A DNA stretch of 44,590 bases from Lysobacteraceae bacterium (GCA_028866435.1 JAGWIC010000014.1:1-44590), one strand, 5' to 3'. Shown: positions 35,218 to 44,471, counted from the first letter of the stretch. The notes: a model not told the origin generated them from the letters alone. A program made the numbers and translations.

Positions 35218-35247
35218 GGCCGTGCCGACGGCCTGGCGCGCGCTTGC

Positions 35248-36531
35248 CTAGCCGCACGCCACGGCGACGGCGGTCCGCAAGGCTTTGCGCAGCGATGCCG
35301 GCCGGATGAAGCCGAACCGCAGCTGCGGCGTGCCATGCCAGCGGGCGACATCGGCCAGCGTCAGCGCCAGCGCGTCCAGCAATACCGGCCCGACCTGCAC
35401 GCCCGGCTCCAGCCACAGCGACTTGACCTCGAACACACCTTCGCCGCGATGCGCCTTGGCATCGAGCCGGCCGACCAGGCGACCGCGATGCAGGATGGGC
35501 AACACGAAATAGCCGTAGCGCCGTTTCGGCGCCGGCGTGTAGCACTCGAGGGTGTACTCGAAATCAAACATCGCCTGCAATCGGGCGCGGTCCCACACCA
35601 GTGGATCGAACGGCGACAGCAGCGTGGTATGCGTGGCGCGCAGCCGTCCGCGCCGTGCCTGCTCGAGCAGGGCGGCATGATCGCGGTGCACATAGGCCGG
35701 GCTGCTCCAGCCCTGCACCGCGACCGCCAGCAATTCTCCACTGGCCAGCAGGGGCGCCAGCTCATCGTCGCCGACCCTGGGTTTCAGGCGGAAATAGTCG
35801 GCGATCCAGGCCGCCGGGGTCACTCCCAGTGCGCGCACGCTGTCGAGGATGAAGCCGCAGCGCAGTGCGGCGGCGGAAACCGTCGCCGCGGCCGGATCGA
35901 AGGGAGGGTCGAGCGCGGCCAGCACCCGCTCGCTGAGGTCGTATACGCGCTGGAAGTTCTCGCGCCGCGCCACCATCAATTCACCCAGTGCAAACCAGGC
36001 CTCAAGCCAGCGCTTTTCCGGCTTCCACGCCCACCAGCCGGGCTTCGCCGTCGCCTCGCCGTGGCCGTCGCGCGCGAAGTCCGCTGCCCGCGCCGGGCCG
36101 GTGCGGCGAATGCCGGCGAGCAAGGCGTCCATGCCCTCGCGCTGTTCACGATGCATGCGCACGGCATGCCGGTGTGCCCAGTGGTCGGCCCTTTGCGCGC
36201 GCCAGCCGTGGTGCCGGCCGATATCGGCGGCGCCGACGAAACAGGCCTCGTGGGCCCAGCACTCGGCCAGCCTGCCTTGCGCCAGTGCTTCGTCCAGCCA
36301 GGGCATCGGGTAGGCACCAAGCCGCGAGTACAGCACCAGGGAAGGGCTGCGGGCCACCACGTGGATGGTGTCGATCTGCAACAGCCGCATGCGCTCGACC
36401 GTCGCCACCAGGTCCGCGCGGTGCGGCCGCCGGCGCAGCGGCTGCAACAACCCCTGCGCCGCCAGTTGCATGCAGCGCGCCTGCGCCAGGCTCAGCGGCC
36501 TGCCGCAGGCTGAAGCGCGGTTCAACGGCAT
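35248..36531 (-). CDS. YcaQ/AlkX-like winged-helix DNA glycosylase (HTH_42 family)
   Basis: The 427-residue protein belongs to the winged-helix family that includes Streptomyces AlkZ and E. coli YcaQ, glycosylases that unhook DNA interstrand crosslinks and alkylated bases. The catalytic-loop motif is RLLQIDTIHVVARSPSLVLYSRLG, with Q-x-D (Q-I-D) as in the YcaQ branch rather than the Q-x-Q of AlkZ. SPFDPLVWDRARLQAMFDFEYTLE and the YGYFVLPILHRGRLVGRLDAK block follow in the usual order. The start is the ATG at 36531 (MPLNRASACGRPLSLAQAR). It is convergent with the lipoprotein gene and divergent from the EF-hand gene. No biosynthetic cluster is near, so a general repair role is more likely than self-resistance. 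Confidence 0.9.
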   Translation of the reverse strand: MPLNRASACGRPLSLAQARCMQLAAQGLLQPLRRRPHRADLVATVERMRLLQIDTIHVVARSPSLVLYSRLGAYPMPWLDEALAQGRLAECWAHEACFVGAADIGRHHGWRAQRADHWAHRHAVRMHREQREGMDALLAGIRRTGPARAADFARDGHGEATAKPGWWAWKPEKRWLEAWFALGELMVARRENFQRVYDLSERVLAALDPPFDPAAATVSAAALRCGFILDSVRALGVTPAAWIADYFRLKPRVGDDELAPLLASGELLAVAVQGWSSPAYVHRDHAALLEQARRGRLRATHTTLLSPFDPLVWDRARLQAMFDFEYTLECYTPAPKRRYGYFVLPILHRGRLVGRLDAKAHRGEGVFEVKSLWLEPGVQVGPVLLDALALTLADVARWHGTPQLRFGFIRPASLRKALRTAVAVACG

Positions 36532-36692
36532 GAGGCTTTCACGAATTCGTCACCCAAAAATTCAGCGGTCATAGACATAACAGCCACTAACGTGGTTTGC
36601 AGTTCGGTCGCCGTCATCCGCTCGACAGGCTGCGGACCCGACCTAGGCGCGAACCGCCTCAACTTTCCGCATTCTCACATGGAGCAACGCTC

Positions 36693-37052
36693 ATGAAATC
36701 CTCTCACCTGCTGTTGTCGTCACTGATGGCGGGCACCCTGCTGTGCTCGGACGTCGTCCTCGCGCAAGCCGCCCCGGCGGCGGCGCCGGCCACGGCGGGT
36801 TCCACCGCCGGCACGGACTCCGCCACCTACCAGACCGCGCAAGGCACGCTGGTGGTAAACAGCGTAGCGGCACCCGCCCCGTCGATCGGTCCGGCGCCAT
36901 CGTTCGCGACGCTTGCCGGTAGCGGCAAGAGCATCACCGCCGCGCAGGCCGCGGCCTATCCACCGCTGGCCAACGACTTCATCAACGCCGACCGCAACCA
37001 GGACGGCAAGATCAGCAAGTCGGAGTACGCGCACTGGCTGAAGCAGCTCTGA
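36693..37052 (+). CDS. Secreted single EF-hand protein
   Basis: The 119-residue precursor has a signal peptide (cleavage near VVLAQ, about residue 25), an Ala/Pro/Thr-rich middle and one EF-hand near the end: D-A-D-R-N-Q-D-G-K-I-S-K-S-E. The calcium-ligand positions Asp, Asn, Asp, Ile backbone and Glu are all suitable. Isolated EF-hands usually pair by dimerisation. Calcium binding in the periplasm or outside the cell is likely, and the role is unknown. GGAGC before the ATG at 36693 fixes the start. The outer-membrane phospholipase pldA, which needs calcium, begins 225 bases downstream on the same strand. This may be chance. Confidence 0.83.
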   Translation: MKSSHLLLSSLMAGTLLCSDVVLAQAAPAAAPATAGSTAGTDSATYQTAQGTLVVNSVAAPAPSIGPAPSFATLAGSGKSITAAQAAAYPPLANDFINADRNQDGKISKSEYAHWLKQL

Positions 37053-37277
37053 CGGATACCGTGTGCGCACGGGCGACCCGACGCACGCGGATACGTGAAG
37101 GTGACTGTCGCCCCATCCGCTCGTCGCGTGGGGCGACGGCGCCGCGGGACGGCAACCGGCCTGACGGTCTGGCAAGGAGCCCGGATACCCGGCTTCGAGT
37201 AGACTTTCGCTGGGGAGTCCGCATGGCGGACCCCGCGCAAGCAAGTGCCCTGATTTCACGGCCACCCCGGAAACCCC

Positions 37278-38357
37278 ATGAAAGCAGCACTGGTCGCCGT
37301 GTCCGCGGCACTGCTCCTGGTTATCGCCGCCCGCGGCGCCCGAGCGCAGAATCCCGATCCCACCGACATCCGTGGCTGCACGGCGATCGAGAGCGACGCG
37401 CAACGCCTGGCCTGCTACGACCAGGCCACCGGACGGGTGAACCTGCCCGCGGCGCAGAAGCGCGGCGGCGCGCATACCCCTGCCGCAGGCGTGTTCGGCA
37501 ATGACGCCATACCGCATGACGGCGACAACGACGTATCCACCCCGCTGTCGCTGCTCGACAGCCGCTGGGAGCTGAGCCCGGAGAGCAAGCTGGGCACCTT
37601 CAATCTCCGCGGCTACAAACCGGTTTATGTGATGCCGGTGTTTGCCACCAGCCACCAGAACAACCGGCCGCACAGCCCGAATCCCGACAACACCGTGGCG
37701 AACAGCGAGCGCCTGGACAACATCGAATCGAAGTTCCAGCTCAGCCTGAAGACCAAGGTCTGGCAAGGCGTCTTCGGCGACGCCGGAGATTTATGGATCG
37801 GCTACACCCAGTCCTCGCGCTGGCAGGTATACAACTCCAGGGTGTCGCGGCCGTTCCGCGAAACCAACTACGAGCCCGAGGCGCTGCTGGTGTTCGCGAC
37901 CCACTACGAACTCTTCGGCTGGCAGGGGCGGATGCTGGCGATCGGCTTCAACCACCAGTCCAATGGCCGCAGCAATCCGCTGTCACGCAGCTGGAACCGT
38001 GCCGTTGCCAATATCGGCTTCGAACGCGAGGGGTGGACGGTGATGTTGCGGCCCTGGTGGCGCATCCCCGAAACCCGATCGACCGACGACAACCCCGACA
38101 TCAGCAACTACGTCGGACGCGGCGAAATCGAGATCGTGCACGAGTGGCATGGCCAGGAATTCGGCATGAACCTGCGCGATTCCTTCCGCGGCGGCCGCAA
38201 CCAGCGCGGTTCCGCCCGGCTCAGCTGGAGCTTTCCGATCGCCGGCAACCTGCGCGGCTACGCGGAACTGTTCAAGGGCTATGGCGAAAGCCTGATCGAC
38301 TACAACCACAACGCCACCTACCTGGGCCTGGGCGTGTCGCTGCTGGACTGGTACTGA
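37278..38357 (+). CDS. pldA: Outer-membrane phospholipase A
   Basis: The 359-residue precursor has a signal peptide (cleavage ARA-QNP, residue 23) and a 70-residue N-terminal extension containing a C34/C46 pair, longer than in E. coli. The 12-strand OMPLA barrel follows. The catalytic motif GFNHQSNGRSNPLSRSWNR contains H226, S228 and N240, which line up with His142, Ser144 and Asn156 of E. coli OMPLA. The enzyme is a calcium-dependent dimer that removes phospholipid from the outer leaflet when the membrane is disturbed. The start is the ATG at 37278. The 225 bases before it carry no other gene. The final GLGVSLLDWY fits a barrel end. Confidence 0.95.
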   Translation: MKAALVAVSAALLLVIAARGARAQNPDPTDIRGCTAIESDAQRLACYDQATGRVNLPAAQKRGGAHTPAAGVFGNDAIPHDGDNDVSTPLSLLDSRWELSPESKLGTFNLRGYKPVYVMPVFATSHQNNRPHSPNPDNTVANSERLDNIESKFQLSLKTKVWQGVFGDAGDLWIGYTQSSRWQVYNSRVSRPFRETNYEPEALLVFATHYELFGWQGRMLAIGFNHQSNGRSNPLSRSWNRAVANIGFEREGWTVMLRPWWRIPETRSTDDNPDISNYVGRGEIEIVHEWHGQEFGMNLRDSFRGGRNQRGSARLSWSFPIAGNLRGYAELFKGYGESLIDYNHNATYLGLGVSLLDWY

Positions 38358-38421
38358 CCGGCCGCCGCCGGGCCGGCGGTGGCGACCCGGCCCCCGGCGA
38401 ACCGCCGTGGCTGGCTGGCGC

Positions 38422-38904
38422 TCAGTGGTGATGGCCACCGGCGCCGTGCACGTGGCCGTGCTCCAGCTCTTCCGCGCTGGCGGCGCGCACGTCGGCGACT
38501 TCGATGGCGAAATGCAGGGTCTTGCCGGCCAACGGATGGTTGCCGTCGATGAACACCTTGCCGTCCTCGACCTTGGTCACGATGACGTTGATCTCGCCCT
38601 GCGGGCCACGGCCCTGGAACTGCATGCCGGGCTGGATGTCATCGACGCCCTGGAATGCCTCGCGCGGCACTTCCTGCATCAGCTCGGCGTGGTGCACGCC
38701 ATAGCCTTCCTCCGGCGCCACGTCGGCGTGGAACTTGTCGCCCGCCACGCGGCCTTCCATCTGCTTCTCCAGACCCGGCACGATCATGCCGCCGCCGTGC
38801 AGGTAGGTCAGCGGTTCGCGACCTTCGGAGCTGTCGATGACCTGGCCTTCGTCATCGGTCAGCGTGTAGTGAAAGGCCGCAACGGTGTTCTGGGCAATCT
38901 GCAT
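38422..38904 (-). CDS. slyD: FKBP-type peptidyl-prolyl isomerase, SlyD family
   Basis: The 160-residue protein has the SlyD layout: a split FKBP domain (MQIAQNTVAAFHYTLTDDEG, EPLTYLHGGGMIVPGLEKQMEG) with the insert-in-flap chaperone domain (PEEGYGVHHAELMQEVPREAF...IDGNHPLAGKTLHFAIEV). A short His-rich tail (HGHVHGAGGHHH) follows and can bind nickel or other metals. It is a cytosolic folding helper and metal chaperone. The start is the ATG at 38904; the open frame upstream to 39012 is not family-like. The tail is shorter than that of E. coli SlyD, so its nickel capacity is probably lower. It is divergent from dacB, with about 130 bases between starts. Confidence 0.96.
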   Translation of the reverse strand: MQIAQNTVAAFHYTLTDDEGQVIDSSEGREPLTYLHGGGMIVPGLEKQMEGRVAGDKFHADVAPEEGYGVHHAELMQEVPREAFQGVDDIQPGMQFQGRGPQGEINVIVTKVEDGKVFIDGNHPLAGKTLHFAIEVADVRAASAEELEHGHVHGAGGHHH

Positions 38905-39036
38905 GGGAGTCTCGCCAATAGGTTCATGTCCGCCGGCCGGGCGCCGGCATGAGCAGCGAATGCTAGCAGAGTCGGCCCGGCGGACAGGCTCGGGATTGGC
39001 GATACTGTGCACCGGATTTCGCCACCACCGAGCCCC

Positions 39037-40548
39037 ATGCGCCGCGCCATCCCACTGACCCTGATCGTCGCCAGCCTATTCTTCGGCGGCATGGTGGCGA
39101 AGGCAGCCGCACCGGCCAACGCGGGCGTGGCCAGCCGCGCCGCGCTGGTGGCGCAGATCGACGCGGCGATCGGGCAACCCCGATTCGCGGCCGCCCGCTG
39201 GGGCATCGCGGTGGTCTCGCTCGACCACGGCGACACCTTGTATGCACGCAACGCCGGGCAGTTGCTGCAACCGGCCTCCACCGCCAAGCTGTACACCGCC
39301 GCGCTGAGCCTGGCGGCCCTGGGCGCGGACTACCGCATACCGACCCGCCTGCTCGCCACCGGCCCGCTCAGCCACGGTCGTCTGAACAGCCCGTTGCTGC
39401 TCTACGGCTTCGGCGACCCGACCCTCGGCACCGCCGGCAGTGTCGGCTGGGCCGACCAACTCGCCGCGCAGGCCGCCGCCCGCGGCCTGCGCGTGGTGCG
39501 TGGCGACCTGATCGCCGACGACAGCTATTTCACCGGCCCGGCCCACGGCAGCGGCTGGGAACTCGACGATATCCTGAGCGCGTTCGCGGTGCCCGCATCC
39601 GCGCTCAGTGTCGGCGAGAACGTGGTCAGACTGACGGTGAGCCCCGCCCCGCGCCCGGGACAACCCGCCCGGCTGCAGCTCGACCCGGCCGCGGCCACCC
39701 CGGTCGCGGCCAGTCGACTGCTGACCGCCGCGGCCGGCACCCGCAACGACATCCATTTCGATCGCGCATCGGGACAAGACACCCTGCAGGCGTTCGGCCG
39801 CATCGCGGCGGATGCGCCGGCGCAGCGCTTTGTGCTGTCCGTGGCCGATCCCGCACGGCTGGCGGGACGGCAATTGCGTGACGCGCTGAAGCGTCACGGC
39901 ATCCGCATCACCGGGCGCGTACGCGTATTGCACTGGCCGCAAGGCGATGCCGCGCTGATGACCTCGAGCGAGCTGCTTGGCGAAGTCTGGTCGCCGCCAG
40001 TGGGCGAGATCCTGCGCCGGGGACTGAAGCGCTCGCAGAACCTCTATCTGCAGAACCTGCTGTTGACCGTGGGGGCGCGCGAGCGCACCGCCACGCCCGG
40101 CTTCAGCAGTGCCGAAAGCCGTGGCCTGAACGCCATGCGGCAGATACTCGGCGCGGCCGGCATCGCGCCGTCGACGGTGCTGCTCAGCGAGGGAAGCGGC
40201 CTGTCGCGCCGCGATCTGGTCACGCCGGAGGCGCTGGTGCGCTTGCTGGTCTATCTGGCGCATCAGCCGCAGGCGCAGGTGTTGCGCGACGCCCTGCCCA
40301 TCGCCGGTGTCGACGGCACCCTGATCCACCGCATGCGGGGGACCGCAGCGGAAGACAACGTGCATGCCAAGACCGGCAGCATGAGCTACGTCTCCAGCCT
40401 GGCCGGCTACGTCACCAGCGCGAGCGGCGAACACCTGGCATTCGCGATCATCCTCAACAACTACCAGCGCCCGCCGCACGCACCGCCCGTCAGCAGCGAC
40501 ATCGATGCCATCGCCGTGCTGCTGGCCAACTATCGCGGCGCCCGGTGA
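39037..40548 (+). CDS. dacB: D-alanyl-D-alanine carboxypeptidase/endopeptidase, PBP4 type
   Basis: The 503-residue precursor has a signal peptide (about 1-24) and the class C low-molecular-weight PBP layout (S13 family). S81-T-A-K84 (QPASTAKLYTAA) is the active serine, with SQN in KRSQNLYLQNLL as the SxN motif and KTGS in HAKTGSMSYVSS. Between the first two lie the extra domains typical of DacB (GDPTLG..., RGDLIADDSYF). It trims D-Ala and cuts cross-links of peptidoglycan in the periplasm. The start is the ATG at 39037; the alternative at 39007 would weaken the signal peptide. It is unlinked to the peptide cluster at 9830-20649, although its products could be that cluster's substrates. Confidence 0.95.
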   Translation: MRRAIPLTLIVASLFFGGMVAKAAAPANAGVASRAALVAQIDAAIGQPRFAAARWGIAVVSLDHGDTLYARNAGQLLQPASTAKLYTAALSLAALGADYRIPTRLLATGPLSHGRLNSPLLLYGFGDPTLGTAGSVGWADQLAAQAAARGLRVVRGDLIADDSYFTGPAHGSGWELDDILSAFAVPASALSVGENVVRLTVSPAPRPGQPARLQLDPAAATPVAASRLLTAAAGTRNDIHFDRASGQDTLQAFGRIAADAPAQRFVLSVADPARLAGRQLRDALKRHGIRITGRVRVLHWPQGDAALMTSSELLGEVWSPPVGEILRRGLKRSQNLYLQNLLLTVGARERTATPGFSSAESRGLNAMRQILGAAGIAPSTVLLSEGSGLSRRDLVTPEALVRLLVYLAHQPQAQVLRDALPIAGVDGTLIHRMRGTAAEDNVHAKTGSMSYVSSLAGYVTSASGEHLAFAIILNNYQRPPHAPPVSSDIDAIAVLLANYRGAR

Positions 40549-40566
40549 GGCGCCGGCGACCGCGGC

Positions 40567-41052
40567 TCAGCCGCTGAGCAGGGCCAGCGTTTCCCTGCCG
40601 ATTTTCTGCGGCGTCTCGGTGGAGGCGTAGCGCTTGACCACCTGGCCCCTGGCATCGACCAGGAACTTGGTGAAGTTCCACTTGATCGCCTCGCTGCCGA
40701 GGATGCCCCTGCCCTCGCTCTTCAGCCACTTGTACAACGGATCGGCCTTGTCGCCATTGACCTCCACCTTGGCGAACATCGGGAAGGTCACCTCGTACTG
40801 GGTGCTGCAGAAATGCCTGATCTCCGCTTCGTCGCCCGGCTCCTGGTGGCCGAACTGGTCGCACGGGAAACCCAGCACCACCAGGCCGCGATCGCGCTGG
40901 TCCTGCCACAGCGTTTCGAGCCCCTTGTACTGCGGGGTGAAGCCACACTTGGAAGCCACGTTCACGATCAGCAAGGTCTTGCCGCGCCACTGCTCCAGCG
41001 GATGCGGCCTGCCGTCGATATCGGTCACGGTGAAGTCGTAGACGCTGGTCAT
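40567..41052 (-). CDS. Glutathione peroxidase (thioredoxin-fold, Cys type)
   Basis: The 161-residue protein matches bacterial BtuE/GPx. The peroxidatic cysteine is in NVASKCGFTPQYKGLE (about residue 37), the resolving-loop cysteine with catalytic Gln is in GFPCDQFGHQEPG, and the third site residues are in IKWNFTKFLVD. It reduces hydrogen peroxide and lipid peroxides, usually with thioredoxin. Cysteine replaces the selenocysteine of animal enzymes. The start is the ATG at 41052. It is tail-to-tail with dacB (18 bases) and shares a strand with pncB upstream (80-base gap). With katG broken in this genome segment, such peroxidases may matter more, but other catalases cannot be excluded. Confidence 0.95.
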   Translation of the reverse strand: MTSVYDFTVTDIDGRPHPLEQWRGKTLLIVNVASKCGFTPQYKGLETLWQDQRDRGLVVLGFPCDQFGHQEPGDEAEIRHFCSTQYEVTFPMFAKVEVNGDKADPLYKWLKSEGRGILGSEAIKWNFTKFLVDARGQVVKRYASTETPQKIGRETLALLSG

Positions 41053-41132
41053 GCCGTTGCTCCTTCGAATGAAACCTCGCCGGCCAGTCTACGCCATCGC
41101 AACGTCATGCCGCCGCCAGGCAGCACGGCGGC

Positions 41133-42317
41133 TCAGTCGATCTCGGCGGGAATCTCGAACACCTGCCTGAGATAGGCCACGTAGGCCTTGTCCCCGCACA
41201 TGTTCTTGCCCGGCGAATCGCTCAGCTTCGCCACCGGCTGCCCGTTGCAGCGGACCATCTTGATGACGATGTTGAGCGGCGTCGGCCCCACGTCGTTGGT
41301 GAGGTTGGTGCCCACGCCGAAGGCCAGCAGACAGCGGCCCTTGAAGTGGGCGTACAGCTGCATCACCTTGGGAATGTCCAGGCTGTCGCTGAATACCAGC
41401 ACCTTGTTGCGTGGGTCGACGCGGTTCGAGCGGAAATGCGCCAGCACCTTCTCGCCCCATTCGAAGGGATCGCCGGAATCATGCCGGGTGCCGTCGAACA
41501 GCTTGCAGAAGTACATGTCGAAATCGCGCAGGAATGCGTTGAGCCCGTACACGTCGGACAAGGCGATGCCCAGGTCGCCGCGGTACTCGCGCGCCCACGC
41601 CTCCAGCGCCGCCACCTGGGAATCGCGCAGGCGCGGGCCAAGTGCCTGATGCGCCTGCAGGTACTCGTGCGCCAGCGTGCCCAGCGGGGTCAGGTCCAGC
41701 TTGCGGGCCAGCCACACGTTGCTGGTGCCTGCCAGTTGCCCGCCCAGCCCGTCGCGCAACGTGGTCACCACCTCCTCGTGCCAGCTCCGCGAATAGCGCC
41801 GGCGGCTGCCGTAGTCGGCGATCCGGCAACCGCCGAAATCCGGGGTATCGCGCAACAGGGCGATTTTCCGGGCGAGGCGGCGGCGACCCTCGCCAAGATC
41901 GAGATGCGCGCTGGTGCGCCTGAAATACACCTCGTTGACGATCGCCAGCAGCGGCACCTCGAACAGGATGGTGTGCAGCCACGGGCCGCAGATGCGGATG
42001 TCGATCTCACCGTTGCCGGATTCGGACGGACCGATCTCGACATATTTTTCGTTCAGCTGGAACAGGCCGAGGAAATCGACGAAGTCGCTCTTGATGAAGC
42101 GCCAGCCGCGCAGGTAGTCCAGCTCATCGGCACGGAAACGCAGCTGGCACAGCGCGCTCAGCTCGGCACGGATTTCGTCGATGCAGGGCACCAGGTCGAC
42201 GCCGGGGTTGCGGCATTTGAAGCGGTATTCGACCTGGGCGGCGGGATACTGGTGCAGCACCACCTGCATCATGGAAAACTTGTACAGGTCGGTGTCGAGC
42301 AGCGATTCGATGATCAT
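41133..42317 (-). CDS. pncB: Nicotinate phosphoribosyltransferase
   Basis: The 394-residue enzyme of NAD salvage converts nicotinate and PRPP to nicotinate mononucleotide. It shows the family's [18 protein letters not shown] start, [27 protein letters not shown], the [13 protein letters not shown] helix with the conserved His, [17 protein letters not shown] for PRPP binding and [10 protein letters not shown] for the phosphate. The start is the ATG at 42317 ([14 protein letters not shown]); upstream frame residues do not belong. The gene begins about 90 bases downstream of the small-RNA terminator, so it is insulated from it. No other NAD gene is nearby. Confidence 0.96.
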   Translation of the reverse strand: MIIESLLDTDLYKFSMMQVVLHQYPAAQVEYRFKCRNPGVDLVPCIDEIRAELSALCQLRFRADELDYLRGWRFIKSDFVDFLGLFQLNEKYVEIGPSESGNGEIDIRICGPWLHTILFEVPLLAIVNEVYFRRTSAHLDLGEGRRRLARKIALLRDTPDFGGCRIADYGSRRRYSRSWHEEVVTTLRDGLGGQLAGTSNVWLARKLDLTPLGTLAHEYLQAHQALGPRLRDSQVAALEAWAREYRGDLGIALSDVYGLNAFLRDFDMYFCKLFDGTRHDSGDPFEWGEKVLAHFRSNRVDPRNKVLVFSDSLDIPKVMQLYAHFKGRCLLAFGVGTNLTNDVGPTPLNIVIKMVRCNGQPVAKLSDSPGKNMCGDKAYVAYLRQVFEIPAEID

Positions 42318-42407
42318 CAGTGGCCCAGGCGATGGAGCGGGAATGCCCGCCGCATCCATTATCCATGCCGGCGAGCATGCGCTGCGACCACGCGGAAACG
42401 CAGGCAT

Positions 42408-42446
42408 AAAAAAACCTCATCAACCAGGGGAGGATTGATGAGGTTT
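42408..42446 (-). terminator. Intrinsic terminator of the small RNA
   Basis: AAACCTCATCAA (42412-42423) is the exact complement of TTGATGAGGTTT (42435-42446). On the minus strand the stem is followed by seven U, whereas on the plus strand only three T follow, so it works for leftward transcription. No protein gene lies immediately upstream of it on that strand, which itself implies a short RNA transcript. Its loop carries one of the two CCUCCCCUGG copies. Confidence 0.93.
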
Positions 42447-42530
42447 GTCAGGCGGCCTCCAGGGGAGGTAAGGCCGGCCCCTCAGTGACGCGCTGGTACT
42501 GCGCCACTTCCTGTCGCCATCACGGCGATA
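42408..42530 (-). ncRNA. Candidate trans-acting small RNA with two C-rich loops (sX13-like)
   Basis: The predicted RNA runs leftwards, about 120 nt, and ends at a perfect intrinsic terminator. It folds into three hairpins: TCGCC/GGCGA (42514-42528), CGGCCT/AGGCCG (42453-42476) and the 12-bp terminator stem (42412-42446). The last two expose the same loop sequence CCUCCCCUGG; on the plus strand CCAGGGGAGG stands at 42459-42468 and 42424-42433. Size, three-hairpin layout and C-rich loops resemble sX13 of Xanthomonas (115 nt), which acts on GGGG-containing translation start regions. A loose promoter (TTGAAC near 42562, TAAGGCT near 42540) precedes it. No protein frame fits. The remaining gap, 42531-42659, shows nothing else. 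Identity with sX13 is not proven. Confidence 0.7.
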
Positions 42531-42659
42531 CGTAGCCTTAGTGTGTCCGCAGCGCCATCGGTTCAACCGGCAAGGTGGCGCATGTTCAGCTGCCCGACAG
42601 GCTGGCGGCCCGGCCATGGCAAGCCCGGTACGCGCAAATCCACGCAGGCCGGCTCGCGC

Positions 42660-43775
42660 TCACCGTCCGGGTGTCTGCGGGGCCGCCGCCGCAGGGGTCG
42701 AGGGCGACGGCAGCAGCGCCTGCAGTTCATGCTCGCGCTTCGCCTTCGGCTCGCGCGCCAACGCACGCACGCTGGCGTAGAAACGCGGCCAGTTCGCCCC
42801 TGCGCGGTCGAACACGGCGGCGAATGCCGGCGTCCAGCGGTCGTACAGGCCAAACGGCAGCAATCGCGCGTTGTTGATCGGTTTCGCCACCCAGCCGTCG
42901 TAACGATGGTCAGCCGGCCCGTCGCGATCGCGCCATTGTTCGTAACGAAGGCGAAACGCGGCGATTTCGGCCTGCTTGGCGGCCTCCATCGCCGTGGCGT
43001 CGGCGCCGCTGGCGTAGACGCGCCGGAGTCGTTCGCGCAGGCCCAGCACCAGCCGGGTGAAGCCATCCTCCAGCGCCTGATCGCGTTCATCCCGCGCCGG
43101 CAGGCCGCGGGACGCCCGCCATTCGCGCAGCCCCTGCTCCTGCACGAAGGTGGCGAACGACTCGTTGAACGCCGTATCACCCTTCACGTAGATCAGTTGA
43201 TGCGCCAGCTCGTGGAAAATCGTGCTGGCCAGCTCGTCATCATCCCATGCCAGCATGCTCGACAGCAGGGGATCGGCGAACCAGCCCAGGGTGGAATACG
43301 CCGGCACGCCCCCCACCCACACGTCGTCGCCGCGCGCCCGCCACTGCCTCGCGTCGGCCTTCGCCGCGGCCTCGCTGAACCAGCCGCGATAGGCCACGCA
43401 GCCTGCGATCGGGAAACACTGCGGCACCGCATCGACCGAATAACGGGGCGCGACAAACACATTCCAGACCACCCAGCGGCGGTGCAAGTCCACGTAGCCG
43501 GTGTAGCTGCGGTTGTCGGGCAGGCCCAGTCGCCGCGAGGCAAACCGGCGCGCCTGCTGCGACAGGCGAAGCCGCGCGGCGAGTTTCGGATCCGTCGCCG
43601 GATCGTCCAACAGCCGGCTGACCGGGCGCCGGTGAACAAGCAGCTCCGCCTGCCCCCGCACCGCCTGCGCGTAATAGCGCATGCTGCTGCAGCCACACAG
43701 CCAAAAGCCCGTCATCGCGAGGATGATGAGCCGTGCCATCGGCGCGCGCGACGCCATGCGGCGGGTGGGGGACAT
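42660..43775 (-). CDS. Predicted aminopeptidase, zinc lipoprotein (COG4324/DUF2265 type)
   Basis: The 371-residue precursor has a hydrophobic start ending in a lipobox-like FWLCGCSSMRYYAQ (Cys 29). The zinc-protease motif is H-E-L-A-H-Q in ASTIFHELAHQLIYVKGDTAFNESFATFV, where the NESFA glutamate is the expected third ligand. SVDAVPQCFPIAGCVAYRGWF and YSTLGWFADPLLSS, both typical of this family, lie before it. These proteins are annotated as putative aminopeptidases, but I know of no defined substrate. Starts are possible at 43775, 43757 and 43739. All keep the lipobox; I chose the longest, which retains the positively charged n-region. It would sit on the periplasmic side of a membrane. It is downstream of the Tyr-rich lipoprotein gene on the same strand. 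Confidence 0.85.
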   Translation of the reverse strand: MSPTRRMASRAPMARLIILAMTGFWLCGCSSMRYYAQAVRGQAELLVHRRPVSRLLDDPATDPKLAARLRLSQQARRFASRRLGLPDNRSYTGYVDLHRRWVVWNVFVAPRYSVDAVPQCFPIAGCVAYRGWFSEAAAKADARQWRARGDDVWVGGVPAYSTLGWFADPLLSSMLAWDDDELASTIFHELAHQLIYVKGDTAFNESFATFVQEQGLREWRASRGLPARDERDQALEDGFTRLVLGLRERLRRVYASGADATAMEAAKQAEIAAFRLRYEQWRDRDGPADHRYDGWVAKPINNARLLPFGLYDRWTPAFAAVFDRAGANWPRFYASVRALAREPKAKREHELQALLPSPSTPAAAAPQTPGR

Positions 43776-43887
43776 CCCGACATTGTGCCTGATGGATTCT
43801 CGGACTCCGCTGGCCGCGGCCGGCGCCCGGCCGCGCGAGGACCGCTCTTCGCCGAGACACCGGTCGATCCCACGGCCCGCCCGGCGG

Positions 43888-44358
43888 CTAGTTGCGATGG
43901 TCGTGCGCGCGATCGCGCCGATGATCGCCGCCACGGCGACCGCCGCCCGGCGTCGAGGGCCGCGCCTGCGCCCTCACGCCGGATGACTGGCGAACATCGC
44001 CACGATAACCACCACGGCGGTCATCGTGATATCCGCCGTCCCGGTCGCGCCGATAGCCCCGGTCGTCCCGGTCGTGCCCGTGGTAGCGTGAGCCGCCGTA
44101 CCAGGCGCCACCGATGCCGACGCTCACGCCCGGCGTATAGCAGCAGCCGTAGTAGCCGTAGTAGCCATCGCCGTAGTAGCCCGGATAGTAGCCGTCGTAG
44201 TAACCCGGCGCCGCGTAGTAGGTGGTGGCGCCCTGCCCGTAGTAGGCATCGCCCCGGTAAGCGGAGCCGCGCACGTAGCTGTAGCCCGGGTCGTAGTAGC
44301 AACCCGAAAGCGACACGGCCACCGCGATCAGGATGAAACTGGCCAGGATGCGTTTCAT
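43888..44358 (-). CDS. Tyr/Gly-rich lipoprotein with basic tail
   Basis: The 156-residue precursor has a signal peptide and lipobox (VSLSGCYYDPGYSYV, Cys 20). Residues 21-75 are a low-complexity run of Tyr, Gly, Pro and Asp with YYxGYYPGYYGDGYYGYYG-like repeats. The rest is rich in Arg, Asp, Gly and His. No known domain is present. Such tails are probably disordered and may hold to the cell wall or to metals, but this is speculation. GGAG before the ATG at 44358 fixes the start. It lies 112 bases before the predicted aminopeptidase start, so the two could share a transcript. Confidence 0.78.
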   Translation of the reverse strand: MKRILASFILIAVAVSLSGCYYDPGYSYVRGSAYRGDAYYGQGATTYYAAPGYYDGYYPGYYGDGYYGYYGCCYTPGVSVGIGGAWYGGSRYHGHDRDDRGYRRDRDGGYHDDRRGGYRGDVRQSSGVRAQARPSTPGGGRRGGDHRRDRAHDHRN

Positions 44359-44471
44359 GACGCGTCTCCACTCAAGGCTGACGAGCGCATGCTAGGCGCT
44401 CGCTGTTGAACCCGCCCTGAGCCTCGCCACATGGCCGGGCAGAGCGCGCCGGCACGGCGTTGCGAGTCGGC

